Source: an uncultured Gammaproteobacteria bacterium
GTDB taxonomy: Bacteria; Pseudomonadota; Gammaproteobacteria; Arenicellales; Poriferihabitantaceae
Assembly (NCBI GenBank): GCA_947259885.1
Contig: CAMYNW010000005.1
Location: 113,056-177,055 of the forward strand
Reading direction: 5' to 3'
Length of the DNA stretch: 64,000 nt
The position numbers and the translations under genes are program-made. The notes beneath the pieces were generated by a model. The model was not told the DNA's origin, searched no databases, and saw nothing but the letters and a program-made list of their open reading frames with translations. Of the stretch, positions 8,679 through 16,102 are shown piece after piece (position 1 is the stretch's first letter; every line of letters starts with the position of its first letter).

Positions 8679-10178
8679 CTATTTCCCGTAGGATGTTTTG
8701 TTATAGCGCAGCCTTGCCAACAAACCTGACAGGCTCAGGGTTGCAATACCGCAACGCTGATCAGCCGAAGCATAGGGGATGATCAGCTCATTCTGAAAGA
8801 TCATCGCGCCACAACTGTATACCACATTTGGTACATATCCGTCGCGGTCATGCTCATTCGGTACCAGAATCGGCTCGTTGATGCGGCTAATGACACGAAC
8901 CGGATCATCCAGATCCAGCAACTCAACGCCCAAAGAATAGGTTCGCATCGGACCGACACCATGGGTAATAACTAGCCAGCCTTCGGCAGTCTCAATGGGC
9001 GAGCCGCCATTGCCCATTTGAAAAAACTCGTACGGAAACATAGGTTTCTGCAAAGTCTGGACCTGGTTCCAGAAATGAACATTATCCGAGAACATGATGG
9101 CGTTGTTCTCTCCATCCTGACGCGACAGCGAGACGTACTTTCCTCCAATCTTTCGGGGAAACAGGGCCATACCTTTGCCCTGCGCCTGTTTTCCGTTCAA
9201 GGTACTGATCTTGAACGAGAGGAAATCCGTGGTCTGCATAAGTTGTGGCAAGATTGTTTTACCGTCATAGGCGGTATAGGTGGCATAGTAGATAATCGTG
9301 CCGTCGTCTTCCACGAAACGCACGAAACGGGCATCCTCGATCCCTGCGCTCTCTGACTCTGATCTAGGAAACAGAACCCGCTCGGAAATCTGGTGATCCG
9401 GTTGAAATACAATCTCGTAATTGGAGCGCGCCAGCCACATTGCTTTTTCCATGACGTCTTTTTTGTCACTTGCCCGGATTCTATTACCGTTACGGTGCTC
9501 ATCAATGTTTTTCTGTAGCGCTTTGAAAGTGAAATCGTCCGCTAAATTGCCGAGCAGCCATTTTATTGCTTTGTTACTGGCTCCCATGTCGCGAAGTTTT
9601 AAATGAAACAACTCTCGATCGTAGCTTGAATCAGTATGGACCCTGGGGGTACGCACGTAGTTGCTCTGGGGATCAAAATACATGTCATTATTCTTATCAA
9701 TGATTCCACTGCGAAACTCGATGGACGAGATGTGGCCTTCACCGATAGCGCGGAAGCTCATGATGAATCGGCAAGCCCCTTTGGGATCGGTTTTCAGACT
9801 TTTAACCTGAACTATGGAAGGGTTGAACAGGGCTGCTGCCTCCACGGAGTATTCGGCGGTGAAATAAGATCCGATCAGAAGCTGCCGTTGTTCGCTTAGA
9901 TTACTGCCATCAGGCACATGGCAAACTACCCTGTTGAAATTTCGTTCCAGCACCACTCTGAAATAGCGGTGACGGGGAGAAAAGTCGTGCATGACGGCTT
10001 CCAGTAATCTACATACCTCGTTCTCGTCAAGATCCAGCACCCGGTTGATGATGTTACGGATACGCTCTTCAGTGGGCGGGATATAGGGACGAGTAATAAC
10101 GCGATCGATATTCGCATTTAACACGATGGGCTTGCGCCGCGCCTGCGGTACCGGGGGGATAGAGCTGATATCTGCCAT
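8679..10178 (-). CDS. GH130-family glycoside phosphorylase/hydrolase, long form
   Basis: I chose ATG 10178 (499 residues); a TTG at 10190 would add four. The five-bladed beta-propeller fold of GH130 shows in AGIEDARFVRF (the conserved GxEDxR block), MGNGGSPIETAEGWLVITHGVG, YSLGVELLDLDDP and YVPNVVYSCGAM. GH130 enzymes cleave beta-mannosides, many by phosphorolysis giving mannose 1-phosphate, some by hydrolysis. The N-terminal 110 residues are an extension present in the longer subgroup. It lies between two glycosyltransferase genes and is read against them. Phosphorylase or hydrolase cannot be decided here. Confidence 0.8.
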   Translation of the reverse strand: MADISSIPPVPQARRKPIVLNANIDRVITRPYIPPTEERIRNIINRVLDLDENEVCRLLEAVMHDFSPRHRYFRVVLERNFNRVVCHVPDGSNLSEQRQLLIGSYFTAEYSVEAAALFNPSIVQVKSLKTDPKGACRFIMSFRAIGEGHISSIEFRSGIIDKNNDMYFDPQSNYVRTPRVHTDSSYDRELFHLKLRDMGASNKAIKWLLGNLADDFTFKALQKNIDEHRNGNRIRASDKKDVMEKAMWLARSNYEIVFQPDHQISERVLFPRSESESAGIEDARFVRFVEDDGTIIYYATYTAYDGKTILPQLMQTTDFLSFKISTLNGKQAQGKGMALFPRKIGGKYVSLSRQDGENNAIMFSDNVHFWNQVQTLQKPMFPYEFFQMGNGGSPIETAEGWLVITHGVGPMRTYSLGVELLDLDDPVRVISRINEPILVPNEHDRDGYVPNVVYSCGAMIFQNELIIPYASADQRCGIATLSLSGLLARLRYNKTSYGK

Positions 10179-10413
10179 AGGTGTGTCCAAATGTCTTGCA
10201 GACTATTAATTCTGCTTTACAACAATGACTAAATTTCGCATAAGAAATATCATTTTTACTCTCACCAGTTCACATACGAGAGTGCGTGTTTCCAGTCCGG
10301 CGCCAGCGCTGTTTTTAATTTAGTTCACCCAGTGTATCGTGTTACCGTGGGGTTAAGTTTAACTCCAGATCCGTAATTACGATGCCCAGAAATAGCAGGC
10401 AGGTGGATAGTAC

Positions 10414-11763
10414 ATGAAAATTGCGATGTTAAGTCCTTTATCCTGGCGTACACCACCGCGACATTACGGACCATGGGAAAATGTGGTCAGTCTCCTCACC
10501 GAACAACTGGTAGCGATGGGCGTCGACGTAACGTTGTTTGCCAGCGGGGATTCACTCACCTCAGGCGAACTGGCCTGGGTCTGCGAACGACCCTACTCGG
10601 AAGATCCCGGTATCGACCCCAAGGTATGGGAGTGCCTGCATATCGCTGAGTTGTTCAGGCGTGCAGAAGAATTTGATCTGATTCACAATCATTATGATTT
10701 TCTACCGCTCAGTTTCAGTGGCTTCACGCATACACCGGTTGTTACCACCATCCACGGATTTTCTTCACCCTCTATATTGCCTGTTTATAAACAGTATAAC
10801 GACAGCAGCTATTATGTGGCGATTAGTGAAGCCGACAAATCTGTCGAACTCGATTACATTGCCACAATCCACCATGGGATAGATCTCAATCAATTCAAAT
10901 ATCAACCGGAAACAGGTGACTACCTCCTGTTTTTCGGTCGTATCCACCCCGAAAAAGGGGTTCATGATGCCATTGAGGTCGCGGTTAAAACCGGTAAACG
11001 TCTCGTTATCGCCGGAATCGTGCAGGACGAGGCCTATTTCAAGGAGCAGATTGAACTCCGCATTGATGGATCAAAAGTGGAATACATAGGCTCTATCGGG
11101 CCGGAAAAGAGACAGGAGGTAATGGGCGGCGCACTGGCCCTGTTGCACCTAATTCATTTTGATGAGCCGTTCGGTCTGAGCGTGGTCGAATCCATGGCCT
11201 GTGGTACACCTGTCATCGCATATGATCGGGGCTCAATGCCGGAACTCATTCAAGATGGCCGTAGCGGATTTATCGTGGATGATCTGGATGCAGCCGTACA
11301 GGCAGTTGGCAAAATTAACAGCCTCGACCGGCGCCTATGCCGGGATGATGTAGAGAAGCGTTTCACCTGCCAGCGCATGGCGCAGGAGTACCTGGCCATC
11401 TACCAGATGATACTTGAGGATCGTGAAAACTACCGTCCCTGGGGGCACTATGAAAATTTGCTTGAACGTGATGACCATAAGATCAAGGAGCTCATTGTTA
11501 ATCCGGGGGAGCGGTTGAGTCTGCAAATGCACCAGCGCCGAGCTGAACACTGGACCGTGGTTAGCGGCGAAGCACTGGTCACCGTGGGAGAAAAAGAAAT
11601 TCCGCTCAAGCCGGGGCAGTCAGTGGATATTCCAAAAGGTGCAGTCCACCGAATCATGAATCCCGGCCAGGTTCCGCTGGTTATCGTAGAAGTCCAGATG
11701 GGCGATTATTTTGGAGAGGACGACATTATTCGGCTGGAGGATGACTATGACCGTTGCAACTAA
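10414..11763 (+). CDS. GT4 glycosyltransferase fused to a mannose-6-phosphate-isomerase-type cupin
   Basis: A 449-residue fusion. Residues 1-330 are a GT4 transferase (MKIAMLSPLSWRTPPRHYG; EPFGLSVVESMACGTPVI with the EX7E-like motif). Residues 345-445 are a cupin like the C-terminal domain of type II mannose-6-phosphate isomerases (RPWGHYENL, LQMHQRRAEHWTVVSGEA, PKGAVHRIMNPG), with the metal-binding His and Glu residues present. That cupin normally interconverts fructose and mannose 6-phosphate next to a GDP-mannose pyrophosphorylase, so its presence here suggests mannose metabolism. ATG 10414 follows the AGGCAGGTGG region. The 3' end overlaps the next gene. Confidence 0.82.
   Translation: MKIAMLSPLSWRTPPRHYGPWENVVSLLTEQLVAMGVDVTLFASGDSLTSGELAWVCERPYSEDPGIDPKVWECLHIAELFRRAEEFDLIHNHYDFLPLSFSGFTHTPVVTTIHGFSSPSILPVYKQYNDSSYYVAISEADKSVELDYIATIHHGIDLNQFKYQPETGDYLLFFGRIHPEKGVHDAIEVAVKTGKRLVIAGIVQDEAYFKEQIELRIDGSKVEYIGSIGPEKRQEVMGGALALLHLIHFDEPFGLSVVESMACGTPVIAYDRGSMPELIQDGRSGFIVDDLDAAVQAVGKINSLDRRLCRDDVEKRFTCQRMAQEYLAIYQMILEDRENYRPWGHYENLLERDDHKIKELIVNPGERLSLQMHQRRAEHWTVVSGEALVTVGEKEIPLKPGQSVDIPKGAVHRIMNPGQVPLVIVEVQMGDYFGEDDIIRLEDDYDRCN
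11736..11740 (+). promoter_or_regulatory. Shine-Dalgarno that decides the GH130 start
   Basis: GGAGG inside the last codons of the GT4-cupin gene sits 6 bases before ATG 11747. A first ATG at 11741 directly abuts the site and is too close. The site implies translational coupling of the two genes. Confidence 0.6.
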
Positions 11764-12697
11764 ACCGCCACCAGTTATAAGGCGTTATGATTCCAACCCG
11801 ATTCTGACAAAGGACGATATCCCTTATCCGGTAGAAACTGTTCACAACGCCGGTATTACGAGGCATGACGGTCGAATTATTATGCTGTTTCGATCTCACC
11901 TTCGCAGCGGTCGTTCCATTATCGGTATTGCCGAAAGTGTAGATGGTTTCAAATTCACGGTTGGGCAGGCACCTTTCATGGTTCCCTCGACCGAAGGCAG
12001 CTTTGCTGAATACGAAGCCTTTGGAGTGGAGGATCCCAGGATCTGCTGCATCGATGGGGAATATTTGATCACCTACAGCGCCTATTCACGCCACGGCGTG
12101 CGCATCGGCCTCGCGAAGACACGGGACTTCAGGTCCTTGGAGCGAGTCTCGTTGATTTCGGAATCAGACATGCGAAATGTTGTTATCTTTCCCGCGCGCT
12201 TTAACGGTCGTTACGCGCGGCTAGATCGTCCGCATTCGGAAATCAATCCCTGGTCGGTGTGGTTATCCTGGTCTCCAGATTTAATACATTGGGGTGATTC
12301 CGAAGTGCTGATGAAACCTGTGCCCTATCATTGGGATGAGAGCAAAATCGGACCCGGTGCTACGCCGATCCGCACCGACCGTGGCTGGCTTTGTATTTAC
12401 CACGGTGTATTCGAAACCATGGACGGTGCAGTGTATCGTCTCGGCGTAGCCTTACATGACCTGGAAAATCCCGCGAAAATTATCGGCGTTGCCGACGAAT
12501 GGATACTGGCCCCGGAAAGTCCATGGGAGATAACGGGTTACGTGCACAATGTTGTTTTTACCTGCGGTGCGGTAGAGGATGATGACGGCGGCGTCAAAAT
12601 ATACTGGGGTGGTGCGGATACTGTAATGTGTGCTGGCACGGCACGTGTCGATGATCTGGTAGATCTATGCCTCAATAATAGCCGTCCGCCGTTTTGA
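11747..12697 (+). CDS. GH130-family glycoside phosphorylase/hydrolase, short form
   Basis: A 316-residue beta-propeller protein. The GH130 signatures are FGVEDPRI, HWDESKIGPGATPIRTD, GWLCIYHGV, YRLGVALHDLENP and YVHNVVFTCGAV. Short GH130 members include beta-1,2- and beta-1,4-mannoside phosphorylases and also hydrolases. It overlaps the upstream GT4-cupin gene by 17 bp, so the two are surely co-transcribed. Its paralogue at 8679-10178 has only scattered identity, which argues for different substrates or steps rather than a recent duplication. Confidence 0.85.
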   Translation: MTVATKPPPVIRRYDSNPILTKDDIPYPVETVHNAGITRHDGRIIMLFRSHLRSGRSIIGIAESVDGFKFTVGQAPFMVPSTEGSFAEYEAFGVEDPRICCIDGEYLITYSAYSRHGVRIGLAKTRDFRSLERVSLISESDMRNVVIFPARFNGRYARLDRPHSEINPWSVWLSWSPDLIHWGDSEVLMKPVPYHWDESKIGPGATPIRTDRGWLCIYHGVFETMDGAVYRLGVALHDLENPAKIIGVADEWILAPESPWEITGYVHNVVFTCGAVEDDDGGVKIYWGGADTVMCAGTARVDDLVDLCLNNSRPPF

Positions 12698-12915
12698 TAG
12701 TAGCAGCAAGCACCAATGATGAGACCCTCGCCACCCAAAGAGTAGAAGAGTAGGGGACAGACTGACTGGATAAGATGAATACGGTTATTAATTTGAGTTT
12801 GGACGTTTGGTTGGACTTGACCGTTGAAAAAAGCCTAAAACTGTCTTTTATAATCCAATGAAATTACCTCAAAATTTTCAGTTTAATTTTCATTCACTGT
12901 TTATGCGAGTTTAGA

Positions 12916-14043
12916 GTGTCAGATTCACCAGATTACAGTGCAGTGCGCAAGCCTTTGTTAGAAGCATCGGCGTTGCCTGGGCACTGTTATACCTCGGATG
13001 GGTTTTTTGAAATGGAAAGAGACCGGATTTTTTCCGGCGCCTGGCATTTTGCTGGGCGCACAGACGAGTTGCCACAAGCGGGCGATTTCCTGGTGGTAGA
13101 TACGGTTGTTGGTGCTGCCATTGTGTGCCGTGATTCGGAAAACGGATTGCATGCATTTCTGAATGCTTGTCGCCATCGCGGAACCAGGTTGAAGGATACC
13201 GGCGGCTGCTGTGCGGGCTTTGTCTGTCCGTATCATGCCTGGGTTTATGCGCATGATGGCAGGCTCAGGTCCGCGCCGGGAATGGATGCCACCGAATTCA
13301 ATAAAGATGACTATTCGCTTCAGTCGGTGTGGCTTGAAACCTGGGGTGGATTTATATTTATTAATTTTGATGATGCGGCGTCTAATTTGTTGACGTGGCT
13401 TGGGGACTTGCCGGATACGATGCAAGGGCATGATCCAGAGAGTCTTGTGTGCACACGGCGTTTCGATTTTACAATCAAGGCCAACTGGAAGTTTGTGATT
13501 GAAAATGCGCTGGAGGCGTATCACACAGGCACTGTCCATCAGACGACGCTTGGTGCCCAGCGATCAGAATCAGTCGCCACGACAGGACAGTGGGATGCGC
13601 TCTATGTCTTGAGCGATGAACAGAAAAGTATCGCGACACTTCCCGGAGAGTTTCAGGCATTCCCGTTCATCCATTCCCTGGGTGAAAAGGCAAAGCAGGG
13701 TACCTGGTTCACCGTGATTTATCCTTGCCTCCAGCTGGTATTCTCCCAGGACTGTGTGTGGTGGCTTGATATTAAGCCCGTATCAGTTAACGAGACCAGC
13801 CTTGTGGTGGGTGGCTGCTTTCCGACATCGACGGTGGCACTGGAAAACTTTACGCAAGGTGCTGCCGCTTATTATCATCGCTGGCAAACCGCGACAGCGG
13901 AAGACAATGCGATTGCGGAGAATCAGCAAAAAGGACATATGGCGGGGCTGCACGCAGCGGGTCGATTTTCCAGCGCAGAGCACTGTGTTCATGCACTGGA
14001 CAACTGGGTTTTGGATCAAATTTTTGGAGAGTTAAAAAGATGA
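12916..14043 (+). CDS. Rieske-type non-heme iron oxygenase, alpha subunit
   Basis: A 375-residue protein starting at GTG 12916. The Rieske [2Fe-2S] site is Cys85-x-His87 with Cys104-x2-His107 (CRHRG, CPYHAW). The mononuclear iron site lies in NWKFVIENALEAYHTGTVH with His203 and His208. The third ligand is probably Asp in NWVLDQIF near the C-terminus. The arrangement resembles the choline-monooxygenase, stachydrine-demethylase and aromatic-dioxygenase group. No reductase or ferredoxin gene is adjacent. It overlaps the next 2OG oxygenase by 4 bp (ATGA), so the two are made together and may act on one compound in turn. Confidence 0.85.
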   Translation: MSDSPDYSAVRKPLLEASALPGHCYTSDGFFEMERDRIFSGAWHFAGRTDELPQAGDFLVVDTVVGAAIVCRDSENGLHAFLNACRHRGTRLKDTGGCCAGFVCPYHAWVYAHDGRLRSAPGMDATEFNKDDYSLQSVWLETWGGFIFINFDDAASNLLTWLGDLPDTMQGHDPESLVCTRRFDFTIKANWKFVIENALEAYHTGTVHQTTLGAQRSESVATTGQWDALYVLSDEQKSIATLPGEFQAFPFIHSLGEKAKQGTWFTVIYPCLQLVFSQDCVWWLDIKPVSVNETSLVVGGCFPTSTVALENFTQGAAAYYHRWQTATAEDNAIAENQQKGHMAGLHAAGRFSSAEHCVHALDNWVLDQIFGELKR

Positions 14044-15026
14044 GCTTATCAATCGCTCCTCAGCTGGATTTCTCTGAGATTCCAGTGATCGATCTTTCGC
14101 CATTGATTGCTCAGTCGGATGATGCCGCAACCATCGTGCAGTTAGCAGATGCTTGCGAAAGGGTGGGTTTCTTCTATGTCAAGAATCACGGGATAGGTGC
14201 GGAGATCGTTTCTAGATTGCATCAGCAGGCACAGCTGTTTTTCAAACAGCCAGTCATGCGCAAAGAGCAACTGCGGGTCGACTATAAAATGCGCGGTTAT
14301 CTGCCGCTCAACTATCGGAGCTTTGAAGGCGAAGAACGCGCAGCGACCAGCCACCAGGAAGGTTTCTGGGTCGGTCACGAAACGCCGGAGACCGCTGAGC
14401 GGTCATTGGATGGAGCCAATCGGTGGCCGGCGGACTTGCCGGCATTCAGACCGGCGATGGAGGATTACTTTATTGCCGTGGAGGCGCTCGGTCGTGTTCT
14501 CATGCGGGGATTTGCGCGATCACTGGATCTGGATGTTGAGACGCTTGTTCCGTTGTTTGATAATCCGACTACCAGACTTAAGTTGAACCATTATCCTCCA
14601 CAGGAAACTCCGACAGATGAACACCACATAGGCGTGGTTCCGCACGCCGATTCCGGGGCATTTACAATTCTGTGGCAGGATGGCCATGGCGGACTAGAGA
14701 TACAGAACAAGAAAGGCGAGTGGGTTGGTGCGCCGCCTATAGAGAATACGTTTGTGGTTAACCTTGGGAATATTATGCAGATCTGGAGCGGCGGCCGCTT
14801 TTCCTCGACCAAGCATCGGGTCATTAACCGGGGCGAAAATGACCGCTATTCGATACCGCTATTTGTGAACCCGAATCAGGAGACGGTAATCAGGCCACTG
14901 ATCGGTGATGACACAATGTCAAAAGACAGTTTCATTTACGGAGAATATCAGACGGCGTTTTGGCGCAAGGCATTTCCTATCGCTCATGGTCCAACTGTTC
15001 AAACCAGTTCCTCGGCTTCAGTCTGA
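14040..15026 (+). CDS. Isopenicillin-N-synthase-like Fe(II)/2OG oxygenase
   Basis: A 328-residue protein with both halves of the IPNS-like family: the N-terminal DIOX_N part (IPVIDLSPL, GFFYVKNHGI) and the C-terminal jelly roll. Iron ligands are His202-x-Asp204 (VPHADSG) and His259 (STKHRVI), and the 2OG-binding pair Arg269-x-Ser271 (RYSIPLF) is present, so it should use 2OG. It starts within the stop of the Rieske gene. Bacterial relatives hydroxylate or desaturate small molecules; the substrate is unknown. Confidence 0.85.
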   Translation: MSLSIAPQLDFSEIPVIDLSPLIAQSDDAATIVQLADACERVGFFYVKNHGIGAEIVSRLHQQAQLFFKQPVMRKEQLRVDYKMRGYLPLNYRSFEGEERAATSHQEGFWVGHETPETAERSLDGANRWPADLPAFRPAMEDYFIAVEALGRVLMRGFARSLDLDVETLVPLFDNPTTRLKLNHYPPQETPTDEHHIGVVPHADSGAFTILWQDGHGGLEIQNKKGEWVGAPPIENTFVVNLGNIMQIWSGGRFSSTKHRVINRGENDRYSIPLFVNPNQETVIRPLIGDDTMSKDSFIYGEYQTAFWRKAFPIAHGPTVQTSSSASV

Positions 15027-15318
15027 AACCCCCTGGCTGACCAAAACTATCCGAGGTAATACTGTCATACCAGCCACTAGCATATCGCGTTTCCTGTTTG
15101 CGAAAGGCGAGATCTGCGTCTTCCGGACTCACACCGCCGGAATCTTTGACTTTGTAAATCCCTTTATCTTCACTGTAACGATATACGGCTGCCACTGAAA
15201 TCCCGTAGTCGGGAGACACCAAACTGCAGCAGGTATTGACGTATGACGGATCCGGCATATTGCCGCCATGTACGGCAGAGACTATCTTAGCGGCGCAGCG
15301 ATATGTCTTTAGTTTCAC
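14977..15318 (-). CDS. Hypothetical small protein downstream of the CBS gene
   Basis: A 113-residue reading frame from GTG 15318, with GAGG four bases upstream and only 6 bp from the stop of the CBS-domain gene, which favours a two-gene leftward operon. It has two paired Cys early (YVNTCCSLVSPDYG) and the segment VYRYSEDKGIYKVKD. Its last 50 bp overlap the end of the 2OG oxygenase on the other strand. I do not recognise a family. It could be spurious. Confidence 0.45.
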   Translation of the reverse strand: MKLKTYRCAAKIVSAVHGGNMPDPSYVNTCCSLVSPDYGISVAAVYRYSEDKGIYKVKDSGGVSPEDADLAFRKQETRYASGWYDSITSDSFGQPGGFRLKPRNWFEQLDHER

Positions 15319-15324
15319 TGGTCC

Positions 15325-15747
15325 TCAATTAAGTTTGCTGCCTTTGCGTTTTGAGGGCGTCGGCGCGTTTTTGGCCACATAGCGGTGGCTTTCGACGAGT
15401 TTGAGCAGATCGAATGCGCTTAACATGCCCACTACAGTCTGTTCGTGGGTGACGACGACGCGGTGAATATTATGGTTACGCATTATCCGTGCGGCAATAC
15501 TGGTGTCGTCATACTGCGGCACGGTGTAGACTTTTTTGGTCATAACATGGCTGATCGGCGTGTTAGGTTTTAGCTCATGCGCCAGATCAGTAGAAGACAC
15601 GATCCCCACTGGATGGCCATCACTATCCACCACAGGTACTGCGCTGATTGAGTTATTTTCCAGCATGCTGCGCACATGCTCGACGCTCTGATGCGGTTCG
15701 GCGGTCACGACCGATTTGGTCATCAATTCTTCGACTTTTACACTCAT
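15325..15747 (-). CDS. Tandem CBS-domain protein
   Basis: Start set at ATG 15747 because GGAG lies at good spacing upstream and the protein then begins MSVKVEELMTKSVV, the normal CBS opening; a longer frame runs to 15837. The protein has 140 residues with two CBS motifs: VEELMTKSVVTAEPHQS with VPVVDSDGHPVGIVSSTDL, and ISHVMTKKVYTV with VVGMLSAFDLLKLV. CBS pairs bind adenosyl compounds and sense energy state, but stand-alone ones have few proven targets. No partner enzyme adjoins it apart from the small ORF downstream. Confidence 0.85.
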   Translation of the reverse strand: MSVKVEELMTKSVVTAEPHQSVEHVRSMLENNSISAVPVVDSDGHPVGIVSSTDLAHELKPNTPISHVMTKKVYTVPQYDDTSIAARIMRNHNIHRVVVTHEQTVVGMLSAFDLLKLVESHRYVAKNAPTPSKRKGSKLN

Positions 15748-15883
15748 CTGTTTCTCCGGATTTTGTCCATTTCCACGAGAGTTTAGGAGACTGAACGCCA
15801 CGGTAAGTAGATGCAAATCAAGTAATCGACGCAGCATTAGGAAAGAGTCGAAACAGAACTATTTAATCTGTAGGTTTTATTGA

Positions 15884-16000
15884 CTAAGTCCGCTTCCACG
15901 CGCAGCGCTTGGAGCAATATTTAACCTGATCCCAGTTGTTACGCCAGCGCTTACGCCATGTGAACGGTAGTTGGCAAACCGGACACGTTTTACTCGGCAA
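15884..16000 (-). CDS. DUF2256 small zinc-ribbon protein
   Basis: A very short gene with a clear family pattern: [18 protein letters not shown], then [11 protein letters not shown], giving the CxxC and CxxxxC-type pairs and the WRK block of DUF2256. The stop is TAG at 15886-15884. The only in-frame standard start I find is TTG at 16000 (38 residues); the frame stays open for about 15 more codons (KRKNNAAV read backwards to a TAA near 16045) without ATG or GTG, and relatives normally begin about eight residues before LPSK. A dispersed repeat copy lies at that upstream edge and may have removed the original start. Function of DUF2256 is not known to me. Confidence 0.65.
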   Translation of the reverse strand: MPSKTCPVCQLPFTWRKRWRNNWDQVKYCSKRCAWKRT

Positions 16001-16030
16001 TTTGCGTTTGTTATTTGCCGCTACGAGACT

Positions 16031-16052
16031 AAAACCGGGATAGAATTATTTT
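16031..16052 (+). repeat. Dispersed short repeat, copy 2
   Basis: AAAACCGGGATAGAATTATTT matches the shared core with small changes. It lies just upstream of the DUF2256 gene and downstream of the radical-SAM gene. Confidence 0.5.
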
Positions 16053-16102
16053 CAATGACATGTCATAAGAATTGCGTCTTGTAACTACGACTCACTAAGA
16101 TG

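Noticed and set aside
12958..13539. Leftward frame of 193 codons opposite the Rieske gene
   Set aside because: The Rieske motifs on the plus strand are unambiguous and the leftward product has no family pattern.
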